Source: Sphaerochaeta halotolerans
GTDB taxonomy: Bacteria; Spirochaetota; Spirochaetia; Sphaerochaetales; Sphaerochaetaceae
Reading direction: 5' to 3'
Length of the DNA: 64,000 nt
NCBI RefSeq assembly: GCF_003429665.1
Contig: NZ_QUWK01000007.1
Span: 62,001 to 126,000 of the forward strand
The stretch's first letter is position 1. Each line of letters begins with the position of its first letter. The position numbers and the translations under genes are program-made. The notes below the pieces were generated by a model. The model saw only the letters and a program-made list of their open reading frames with translations, made no database searches and had not been told where the DNA came from. Shown here piece by piece: positions 57,299-64,000 of the stretch.

Positions 57299-58213
57299 AT
57301 GAAGCAACTCACACCCCGCAGGCGATCGTTCTTGAACGATCTATCCGGCTATGCTTTCATCAGCCCATGGCTGTTGGGGTTCATAGCCTTTTCGATTATC
57401 CCTATCCTTTTCTCTCTCTATTACTCATTCACCGAATACGATATCCTCGGTGAACCGATATTCAATGGACTGGAGAACTTCAGGAGAATGCTAGGTGATG
57501 AACTCTTCTGGCAGTCGCTGAAGGTCACCTTCTTTTATGCCTTCGTTTCAGTACCACTGCGTCTGGTTTTCGCCTTCTTCGTTGCCATGCTGTTCAACCG
57601 TGGTACCCGTGCAATCAGGATATATCAAGCAATATATTACGTGCCTTCCCTAGTCGGCGGCTCAATCGCCATCGCGGTTATGTGGAGACGCCTGTTCATG
57701 GCAGACGGAGCATTGAATGCTGCACTCACAAAAATCGGTATCGTCACCGACATATCCTGGATTGGAAACCCTTCGACAGCAATCTGGACTTTAATTCTGC
57801 TTGCAGTATGGCAGTTTGGATCCTCCATGCTGATCTTCCTTGCAGGGCTTAGACAGATTCCCAAGGAGCTTTATGAAGCTGCCTCCATCGATGGGGCAAA
57901 CCCTTTGAAGAAATTTACTCACATAACAGTCCCCCAGATTACCCCGGTTATCTTCTTCAACCTGGTCATGCAGCTGATCAATGGGTTCACTGTCTTTACC
58001 CAGGCGTTTGTGGTCTCAGGAGGCTCCGGAGATCCGCTGAACTCAACATTGGTGTATGCTCTCTACCTCTACCAAAGAGCATTCAAGTACTATGACATGG
58101 GTTATGGAAGTGCTCTAGCATGGGTCCTCGTACTGATTATTGGAGTGATGACTGGAATAGTTTTCAAGACTTCAAACAGCTGGGTCTTCTACGAAGCAAA
58201 GGAGGGCAAATAA
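57299..58213 (+). CDS. Sugar ABC transporter permease (MalF/UgpA type)
   Basis: A 304-residue, six-helix permease. YAFISPWLLGFIAFSIIPILFSLYYSFTEYD (~17-47) is the usual start, and the EAA loop that contacts the ATPase is ELYEAASIDGANPLKKFTHITVPQI (~194-218). GGAAGGAG precedes the ATG. Second gene of the operon, after a stem-loop. Confidence 0.93.
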   Translation: MKQLTPRRRSFLNDLSGYAFISPWLLGFIAFSIIPILFSLYYSFTEYDILGEPIFNGLENFRRMLGDELFWQSLKVTFFYAFVSVPLRLVFAFFVAMLFNRGTRAIRIYQAIYYVPSLVGGSIAIAVMWRRLFMADGALNAALTKIGIVTDISWIGNPSTAIWTLILLAVWQFGSSMLIFLAGLRQIPKELYEAASIDGANPLKKFTHITVPQITPVIFFNLVMQLINGFTVFTQAFVVSGGSGDPLNSTLVYALYLYQRAFKYYDMGYGSALAWVLVLIIGVMTGIVFKTSNSWVFYEAKEGK

Positions 58214-58214
58214 G

Positions 58215-59063
58215 ATGTTGAATCGAAAAACAAAATATCTTCTCGGCCAAACCACATTCCACATCGTTGTCATCCTGCTTGGATTCCTGATGCTCTATCC
58301 GATTCTTTGGATGGTTTCCAACTCGTTCAAGACCAATGCTGAGATATTTGGTTCCAGCTCCCTGATTCCAAAATCCCTGAGTTTGGAGAACTATATCCGT
58401 GGTTGGAAATTCAACAACACAATCACTTTCACAACCTTCTTCAAGAACTCATTCTACTATACGATCCTCTCCACTTTCGGAGCAGTGCTTGCCTCCAGTT
58501 TGGTTGCCTATGGCTTTGCCCGGGTACCATTTAGGGGCAGATCATTCTGGTATGCTTGCATGTTCCTTACCATGATGATTCCCTACCAAGTAGTCATGGT
58601 TCCCCAGTTCATCATTTTTCATAAGATTGGTTGGATCAATTCTTTCAAACCCTTGATTGTGCCGCAGTTTGCTGGACTACCCTTCTTCATCTTTCTCATG
58701 GTGCAATTCATCCGGCAGATTCCCTATGAACTTGATGACTCTGCAAAGATTGACGGGTGCAACCGCTTCATGATCTTCACGAAAATCCTTTTCCCTCTGA
58801 TCAAGCCCGCAGTGATCACCAGTACCATCTTCAGCTTCTACTGGAGATGGGATGACTTCCTCGGCCCACTGCTCTTTTTGAACAAGCCAAAGCTCTTTAC
58901 CGTATCTTTGGCCCTCAGGATGTTCAGTGATCCACAAACCTCGACTGACTGGTCCGCCATCTTTGCCATGGGGACACTGAGTCTTCTCCCAGTTCTGATC
59001 ATCTTCCTGATCTTCCAGAAGTACATCGTTCAGGGATTGGCTACAACCGGGCTGAAGGGTTAA
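58215..59063 (+). CDS. Sugar ABC transporter permease (MalG/UgpE type)
   Basis: A 282-residue, six-helix permease. MLYPILWMVSNSFKTNAEIF (~21-40) is typical, and the EAA loop is ELDDSAKIDGCNRFMIFTKILFPLI (~174-198). It begins one base after the stop of the other permease. No ATPase gene follows; the next gene is convergent and overlaps by 4 bp. Confidence 0.93.
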   Translation: MLNRKTKYLLGQTTFHIVVILLGFLMLYPILWMVSNSFKTNAEIFGSSSLIPKSLSLENYIRGWKFNNTITFTTFFKNSFYYTILSTFGAVLASSLVAYGFARVPFRGRSFWYACMFLTMMIPYQVVMVPQFIIFHKIGWINSFKPLIVPQFAGLPFFIFLMVQFIRQIPYELDDSAKIDGCNRFMIFTKILFPLIKPAVITSTIFSFYWRWDDFLGPLLFLNKPKLFTVSLALRMFSDPQTSTDWSAIFAMGTLSLLPVLIIFLIFQKYIVQGLATTGLKG

Positions 59064-61117
59064 TCGAGTTTCTCTCCTTCACAGAGCGCTAGGAGGATGA
59101 TACCTATTCCATGGGTATCATCCAGGCGGGGAAGCAACTGCTCGGCATAGTAGCGCCGTGAACAGGAGAACTCCGAACCACGGCACACACCATGCACATG
59201 GCCATCGCCATCGATGGCCTTTTTCTTGAGTCCATCACATGCCTTCACACACCCCTCACGATAGGGTTCCGGGTTCTCATACCACTGGTGACGCACGCCC
59301 CTAGAGAAGGCACAGGCAGCCATGGCAGTACAGGAACTTTCTTGGTAGGAACTGTGCATATCCAACACTTGATGGAACATTCCCTCCTCATCCTGGTGAC
59401 GGAGGAATCCTTCACTGAGGGAGCGAAAAAATGTAATCAGCTTCTTCCGTTTCGGATGGTTTTCAGGCAATACCATCAGCAGTTCGGAGAGGCTGAACAA
59501 TGCCCACCCATTTCCCCTTCCCCAAGGAATCCCTGTTGCAATATTTCGCTCAAAATCATAGACATGGCTCATCAATTGCTCATCTTCCATGTAGAGGTAT
59601 TTGGCAAACCCAAAGAATTGGTTGATTGCATCCTCCAAGGAGGAATTATCGTTTGCATAGATACTGTAGCGAATAAGGAAAGGAACGGACATATATAGGT
59701 CATCGACCCACATGGTGTTCTCATGGAACTCATGCATGAGTCCGGTGCGGAAGAACGTACCATCACTTAAGCGGGGCTGAATTTTGCTGATATACGTATG
59801 AACTACTTCAATAATCTCTTCAAATCCATGAAGTTCATGATCCTTCCCCACTTCCAGAACCGTCGAGGCAAAGGAACCACAGTCATCAAGGCTGTCCAGA
59901 CTTGTCATCAAGTGATGTACAGCGGTGCTGCCTCCCAAGTGCTCCTTGTCCCACATCGCATAGGGGTAGGAGTCCAGACTGGCTTGTATGTGGTTCTCCA
60001 GATACTCTGCAATACGGTATGCCAGGGAAGGATCAGAAGAAGAGAGCATCCGCTCCGTTTCCGCTAGGCCATAGAGGGTGACACCAAGGGGATAGTTCCA
60101 ATGACCGAACAGAGGATTGTCATTATACATTCTCAAGTAGGTATTTTTCCCTTCAAGATGCCAGAAATCTTCCCCATCGGCAGTAGGAAACGGCTTGGTG
60201 TATTGAAGTGTGAATGCATCGGGACGTGAATCAAAGGGACCTGCTATGAGAAAACGATAAGGGCACGATTCTGGAAGGACTGGATTGGATACAGCTATCG
60301 TATCATTGGTCTTCGCATCCCGGACTACCAAGGAGACCATTTCCTCGATTCTGGCATGGAGCAGAAGGGTATGCCGGCCTGATTGCAGTTCCAGAGACCC
60401 CTCTACGGGAAGATCATCAAGAAAAAGTCGGGCATTGCTCTGAAAGGTACACCATCGGTTCTCTTTCAAGGTAAAGGATGTGGCAAGTACAGCACATTGC
60501 CCTTCCTTCGCATCAGGGAAAACGCTGCTAAGCTTTACCTCTCCCTCATGAAGGTCAGGACGCTCTGGAAACCACGATAAGGAATACAAGGAATCCAAGG
60601 AGAGAGATTCCAGCAGGGTTTCCTGAGGAGCAGAGTAACACAATCCTTCCATTTCACTGTAGAGGGCGGGCATGAGAAAGTAATAGTCCAGCTTCCCGAC
60701 CCACGTACCGAACTCACAGCCAAAACCTCCACTGGTGTTTTCACAGAGCAAGACCAGATCATTCAGGCCTTTTCTCATGGGAAGTTCGAGAATCTGCTTG
60801 CTGCGATATCGTTCACTGAAGATATCACTCTCCCCCACCAGTGCACCATTCACATACACTTTGACTGGTCCATAGGGGATGAGGGCGAAACGGAGCGTAG
60901 TCTCTCCTGTGCTGGGATATACTCCCCAGATATAGCTGTAGGAACCAAGAGGAGCAGAGGGGAGCAAACCCTGCAGGTCTGCATGGTAGCGGTAATCTTC
61001 TCTCCTGTAGATACCTCGTTTTACAAACGGTCGCCACGTATACTGGCCTCGCTCGTGTGATGCGAGATAGCGCTCCACTATTGCTTTTGCTGCATCAGTT
61101 GATGATACGTTTTTCAT
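59060..61117 (-). CDS. GH105-like unsaturated uronyl/rhamnogalacturonyl hydrolase with N-terminal beta module
   Basis: A 685-residue protein without signal peptide, so cytoplasmic. The C-terminal ~370 residues form an (alpha/alpha)6 GH88/GH105 domain: TMWVDDLYMSVPFLIRYS (catalytic-type Asp, ~473-490), IPWGRGNGWALFSLSELL (~540-557) and the closing GVCRGSEFSCSRRYY. Such enzymes hydrate the 4,5-double bond of disaccharides left by pectate or rhamnogalacturonan lyases. The N-terminal ~300 residues are beta-rich (TLRFALIPYGPVKVYVNGALVGES), possibly carbohydrate-binding, and are not part of the usual ~370-residue enzyme. It converges on the sugar importer operon, which is the probable source of its substrate. 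Confidence 0.82.
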   Translation of the reverse strand: MKNVSSTDAAKAIVERYLASHERGQYTWRPFVKRGIYRREDYRYHADLQGLLPSAPLGSYSYIWGVYPSTGETTLRFALIPYGPVKVYVNGALVGESDIFSERYRSKQILELPMRKGLNDLVLLCENTSGGFGCEFGTWVGKLDYYFLMPALYSEMEGLCYSAPQETLLESLSLDSLYSLSWFPERPDLHEGEVKLSSVFPDAKEGQCAVLATSFTLKENRWCTFQSNARLFLDDLPVEGSLELQSGRHTLLLHARIEEMVSLVVRDAKTNDTIAVSNPVLPESCPYRFLIAGPFDSRPDAFTLQYTKPFPTADGEDFWHLEGKNTYLRMYNDNPLFGHWNYPLGVTLYGLAETERMLSSSDPSLAYRIAEYLENHIQASLDSYPYAMWDKEHLGGSTAVHHLMTSLDSLDDCGSFASTVLEVGKDHELHGFEEIIEVVHTYISKIQPRLSDGTFFRTGLMHEFHENTMWVDDLYMSVPFLIRYSIYANDNSSLEDAINQFFGFAKYLYMEDEQLMSHVYDFERNIATGIPWGRGNGWALFSLSELLMVLPENHPKRKKLITFFRSLSEGFLRHQDEEGMFHQVLDMHSSYQESSCTAMAACAFSRGVRHQWYENPEPYREGCVKACDGLKKKAIDGDGHVHGVCRGSEFSCSRRYYAEQLLPRLDDTHGIGIILLALCEGEKLD

Positions 61118-61238
61118 AGGCTTGATCCCTCCATGTTTTCAGTATCATGTTGAACGGGCATGGTTGCAAGAGCAACTAAACAAAGCTTGGAAAAAAACGT
61201 ATTTCCCTCTTGTCAAAATAGAAAAACAATTGTACGTT

Positions 61239-61252
61239 AGTAATCGTTAACT
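61239..61252. promoter_or_regulatory. Candidate TetR operator before the tetR gene
   Basis: AGTAATCGTTAACT, differing by one base from the site before the RND gene (AGTAAACGTTAACT at 61899-61912). Both are imperfect palindromes and lie just before the ribosome binding site. Confidence 0.65.
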
Positions 61253-61268
61253 TACTCTGGAGGAACCG

Positions 61269-61850
61269 ATGCAGACAAAACGACAGATTGAGTTGGTTGA
61301 AGCAGCAATCCGCGTGACAGCCAATGATGGAATCCAAAAATTGACTATTCGTAATGTGGCCTCTGCCATTGGAGTCAGCGAGGCGGCGGTATATCGACAC
61401 TTTGCGAGCAAACATGAACTACTACAAGCCATCCTTGTCCATTTAGATAGTTTACTTGCTCCACAGTTCGCTACATTACATGCATCCCAAGGTTCCTACA
61501 AAGAAGCACTCACCAAGTTTATAAATGACTTGTTCACTCTCCTGGAACATAATACAGCGTTCACCCTCATGCTGTTTGCTGAGGAGACTTTCAATGTCGA
61601 TATCCAACTCAAGCCACAGTTGGATGCACTACTAAGTGGAAACCTGAAGCAACTCGCTAAGTTCTATACAGATGCCATTGCAGAAAAACGTTGCAGAGCC
61701 GATTTGAAACCTATTGAACTTGCCATGATCACCTTCGGCACCATCCGCCTCTATGTCTCACGCTGGCACATGCAGGACCAACCAACAAACCTGATGGACT
61801 ATGCGGCCCCTGTCACGGCAAGCCTGAGTACCCTCTTTTCATTGCAATAA
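61269..61850 (+). CDS. TetR/AcrR-family transcriptional regulator
   Basis: A 193-residue repressor. The N-terminal helix-turn-helix is at residues ~18-55 (GIQKLTIRNVASAIGVSEAAVYRHFASKHELLQAIL), followed by an all-helical ligand-binding domain with no recognised ligand. GGAGG precedes the ATG. The downstream RND exporter gene and the shared operator-like sequence suggest it represses itself and the exporter. Confidence 0.9.
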   Translation: MQTKRQIELVEAAIRVTANDGIQKLTIRNVASAIGVSEAAVYRHFASKHELLQAILVHLDSLLAPQFATLHASQGSYKEALTKFINDLFTLLEHNTAFTLMLFAEETFNVDIQLKPQLDALLSGNLKQLAKFYTDAIAEKRCRADLKPIELAMITFGTIRLYVSRWHMQDQPTNLMDYAAPVTASLSTLFSLQ

Positions 61851-61898
61851 CCATGCACTCCATTGAAAGAAGAGTGATATTCATTTCAATTATATGTA

Positions 61899-61912
61899 AG
61901 TAAACGTTAACT
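61899..61912. promoter_or_regulatory. Candidate TetR operator before the RND exporter gene
   Basis: AGTAAACGTTAACT contains the palindromic core AACGTT and repeats the site before tetR with one change. It lies 12 bases before the ATG, overlapping the expected transcription start. Confidence 0.65.
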
Positions 61913-61924
61913 ATCGGAGGATTT

Positions 61925-64000
61925 ATGCACTTTTTCACATCATTTGCAAAACGCCCGTTTCTTCTCTTGTTCACAGTTCTGATACTATCCCTCATCTTTG
62001 TGCTCTCCATTGCCAACAATGCAGTGTTGGAGACAGACCTTGATGAGTATATGCCAAAGACCCACCCGGCCTTCATGGCTAGTGACAAAGCGGAGAGTCT
62101 CTTCGGCATCAAGGATGCAATACTCATCGTAGTGGAACACCCAGAGGGCATCTACAATTCGGGCACGATTGAGAAGATTGATGCCATCACCGTAGCGCTT
62201 CAAGAGGAGTTCGATGCAATTGAATCCGTAACCAGTCTTACAACTGCCGACAACATCAAGAGTGATGACGGATTTCTTGAGGTTGAGCCGTTCTACTCTG
62301 GAAAAACAAGTCAGGCGGCCATCTCACAAATGCAGGCAGAGGTAGAAGCCAATCCGATGATCTATGGGCGAAACGTCAGCAAAGATGGCACAGCTACGCT
62401 CATCATCGCTGAACTGAACAACGACATTGACGCAGATGTCTTACAAACGTGGGTCACACAGTGGGAAGGGCCTGAGAAACTCATGGTTGCAGGACGCCCA
62501 GTAGTTGAAGGGGCACTTGCCGAGCTGGGACCGAAGGACATGGCAATCATGTTCCCCCTGGTCATCATTACCATGATAATCCTGCTCTTCCTATTGTTGC
62601 GATCGGTACGAGATACCGTACTGAACATGGTCATTGTGCTCTTTGGCACACTGGTCTCCTTCGGCTTGATGACGTTGCTTAACATCCCAATATATGCGGT
62701 TGATACCATGATCCCCGTCATGTTGATTGCCATCGGGGTTGCCTATGGTATCCACATGCACAACACCATCCACCACTTTATGCGCTCCTACCCTGATCTT
62801 TCCAAAGAGGAACTTGCCACTCTATCCTTGAAGCAAATGGTCAGACCGATCATTATGACCGCAATAACCACGGCAATCGGATTTGTAGCCTTGATGAGCA
62901 GCCAGGTACTTCCTGTCCGCTATTTCGGGTTGTTTGCTGCCATTGGTGTCCTATCGGAGATGTTGCTTGCCCTGTTGCTCTTCCCCGCCTCCATATATCT
63001 TCTGGGCAAACCCAAGTACAAGAAAGCGAAGGCAGACTTTGAGACACAGAGGGAAAAAGGAACCTTATCTGATACTTTGCAAGCACTCCTGTTGCATCGT
63101 CCAAAGATGATTGTTTTCATTTCCATTGCAGTGCTCATCATCGGGGTGTGGGGAACAAGTAAAGTCTGGATTGACACAAGCTTCCTAGCAAACTTTGAGG
63201 AAGACAGCACCATCGCACAGACTGACCAATTCGTAAACAGCAATTTCGGAGGTACCTCCACCTTGAATATCATCCTCAATGGAGATGAGCCAGACCTCTT
63301 CAAACATCCGGAAGTTTTGCTTGCGATGGATTCCATGCAAGAGGACCTGGAGAAGGATCCAATTGTAGGCAACACCCTCTCGCTGGCAACCTTCATAAAG
63401 CAGATGAACCAAGTAATGCTGGAGCATGAGGATGGCAGTTACAGCATTCCTGACTCACAGGAGTTGGTTAGTCAGTATCTCCTGCTCTATGAATTCTCTG
63501 GTGACCCGGAAACCTTGGAACAGGTCGTTGACTATGAGTATACCAGTGCAAACATCACTGTTCAGCTGAAGAGTGACAGTTCAGCTGTTCTGAAGGACAT
63601 CCTTGCTGTGGTTGACTATTACCGACCAGTCTTTGCGGAACATGCAATTGAAATAACGTATGCAGGCAGTGGATACAAGGCCTTCATCTTCAGCGAGCTC
63701 TTGCTCGAAGGGCAGATCATCAGCTTGGCCATAAGCTTCGCAATCATCATCATTCTCTTGGCTCTCATGTTCAAAAACCTCCGTATCGGTGTAGTGGGAA
63801 CGGTTCCGATTGCCATCACAGCAGTGGTGAATTTCGGGGTGATGGGACTACTTGGCATCCCACTCAGCAGCGCAACCGCCTTGATAACGAGCATCGCCAT
63901 CGGTATCGGGGTGGACTATGCCATTCACTTCCTGGAGCACTATACAAATGAACGACTTGGTGGATCTTCGCTTGAACAAGCCACAAGATCGACGCTGAGA
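61925..64000 (+). CDS. RND/MMPL-family exporter, partial (runs off the right edge)
   Basis: 692 codons from ATG (after GGAGG) to the window end with no stop; it is missing from the ORF track for that reason. The layout is RND: one N-terminal helix (~13-30), a periplasmic loop (~32-200), helices 2-6 with VMLIAIGVAYGIHMHNTIHHFM (~265-285), helix 7 (~400), a second loop, then LITSIAIGIGVDYAIHFLEHY near residue 665. The length and loops fit the hydrophobe/amphiphile efflux-3 (MmpL-like) group, which exports lipids or hopanoid-type molecules. Probably controlled by the upstream TetR. Confidence 0.9.
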   Translation, partial: MHFFTSFAKRPFLLLFTVLILSLIFVLSIANNAVLETDLDEYMPKTHPAFMASDKAESLFGIKDAILIVVEHPEGIYNSGTIEKIDAITVALQEEFDAIESVTSLTTADNIKSDDGFLEVEPFYSGKTSQAAISQMQAEVEANPMIYGRNVSKDGTATLIIAELNNDIDADVLQTWVTQWEGPEKLMVAGRPVVEGALAELGPKDMAIMFPLVIITMIILLFLLLRSVRDTVLNMVIVLFGTLVSFGLMTLLNIPIYAVDTMIPVMLIAIGVAYGIHMHNTIHHFMRSYPDLSKEELATLSLKQMVRPIIMTAITTAIGFVALMSSQVLPVRYFGLFAAIGVLSEMLLALLLFPASIYLLGKPKYKKAKADFETQREKGTLSDTLQALLLHRPKMIVFISIAVLIIGVWGTSKVWIDTSFLANFEEDSTIAQTDQFVNSNFGGTSTLNIILNGDEPDLFKHPEVLLAMDSMQEDLEKDPIVGNTLSLATFIKQMNQVMLEHEDGSYSIPDSQELVSQYLLLYEFSGDPETLEQVVDYEYTSANITVQLKSDSSAVLKDILAVVDYYRPVFAEHAIEITYAGSGYKAFIFSELLLEGQIISLAISFAIIIILLALMFKNLRIGVVGTVPIAITAVVNFGVMGLLGIPLSSATALITSIAIGIGVDYAIHFLEHYTNERLGGSSLEQATRSTLR

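Noticed and set aside
1-64000. CRISPR arrays, prophage genes, rRNA operons
   Set aside because: I looked for regularly spaced short repeats, phage structural genes and rRNA and saw none. The encapsulin has an HK97-type fold but is a dedicated shell protein with its cargo, not a prophage capsid.

Overview
The window is a 64 kb stretch of bacterial chromosome that looks like a free-living or gut/anaerobic spirochaete of the Sphaerochaeta type. This is an inference from gene content: a spirochaete-style lipoprotein and FadL-like barrel pair, a DbpA-domain RNA-binding protein, Na+/H+ antiport, sugar ABC import and no respiratory genes. No rRNA or other decisive marker is present. Coding density is high, genes sit in tight same-strand runs with many 4-bp ATGA overlaps, and most starts have a clear GGAGG-like ribosome binding site.

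Layout. 0.2-2.3 kb: RNA-binding protein, metallo-beta-lactamase-fold hydrolase, DksA-like regulator, then the first of three 160-bp dispersed repeats. 2.3-6.4 kb: a compact minus-strand operon cobT-cbiR-cobU-cobS-thrH-small membrane protein. It fits salvage and remodelling of cobamides: CbiR strips the lower ligand, CobU activates the cobinamide, CobT makes the new ligand, CobS joins them, and the HAD phosphatase may do the last dephosphorylation. 6.5-12.2 kb: DMT transporter, iron-sulfur-free MutY-like glycosylase, AI-2E exporter, TrmJ, GDPD and a DUF362 ferredoxin-like protein. 12.3-19 kb: remnant of an outer membrane barrel, nagB, an mnmA with an unusual CxxC active site, two identical tRNA-Asp genes, PAP2 phosphatase, exonuclease, cysteine desulfidase-like protein and manA. 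19-26.7 kb: nhaC, outer membrane barrel plus lipoprotein, acyl-CoA ligase, GntR/UTRA regulator.

26.7-28.3 kb is the most distinctive locus: an encapsulated ferritin (EncFtn) with a C-terminal targeting peptide, followed by its encapsulin shell protein, i.e. an iron-storing nanocompartment. A regulatory region with several palindromes separates it from the divergent GntR gene. After tRNA-Gly comes an orphan MsmX/UgpC-type sugar ABC ATPase, the second 160-bp repeat and lysC. Between lysC and an MFS gene lies a GC-rich 2.45-kb insertion sequence with TG...CA ends and perfect 29-bp target duplications. It resembles the IS1202 group but carries two extra, translationally coupled ORFs.

34.4-46.4 kb: MFS and MATE transporters, a DUF1232 protein, guaA, an ECF vitamin/cofactor transporter (S, T and a fused, asymmetric double ATPase), plsC, an MsbA-like exporter and a DEAD-box helicase. 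46.5-55.8 kb: third repeat, class IV aminotransferase, ftsK, rsmG, mnmG, mnmE, and divergently epmA-efp. 55.9-61.1 kb: a sugar ABC importer (binding protein and two permeases, no ATPase of its own) facing a cytoplasmic GH105-type unsaturated-uronyl hydrolase with an extra N-terminal module. This is a pectin-fragment uptake system that probably borrows the orphan ATPase at 29 kb. 61.2-64 kb: a TetR regulator and an RND/MMPL exporter with matching operator-like sites before both genes. The RND gene runs off the right edge.
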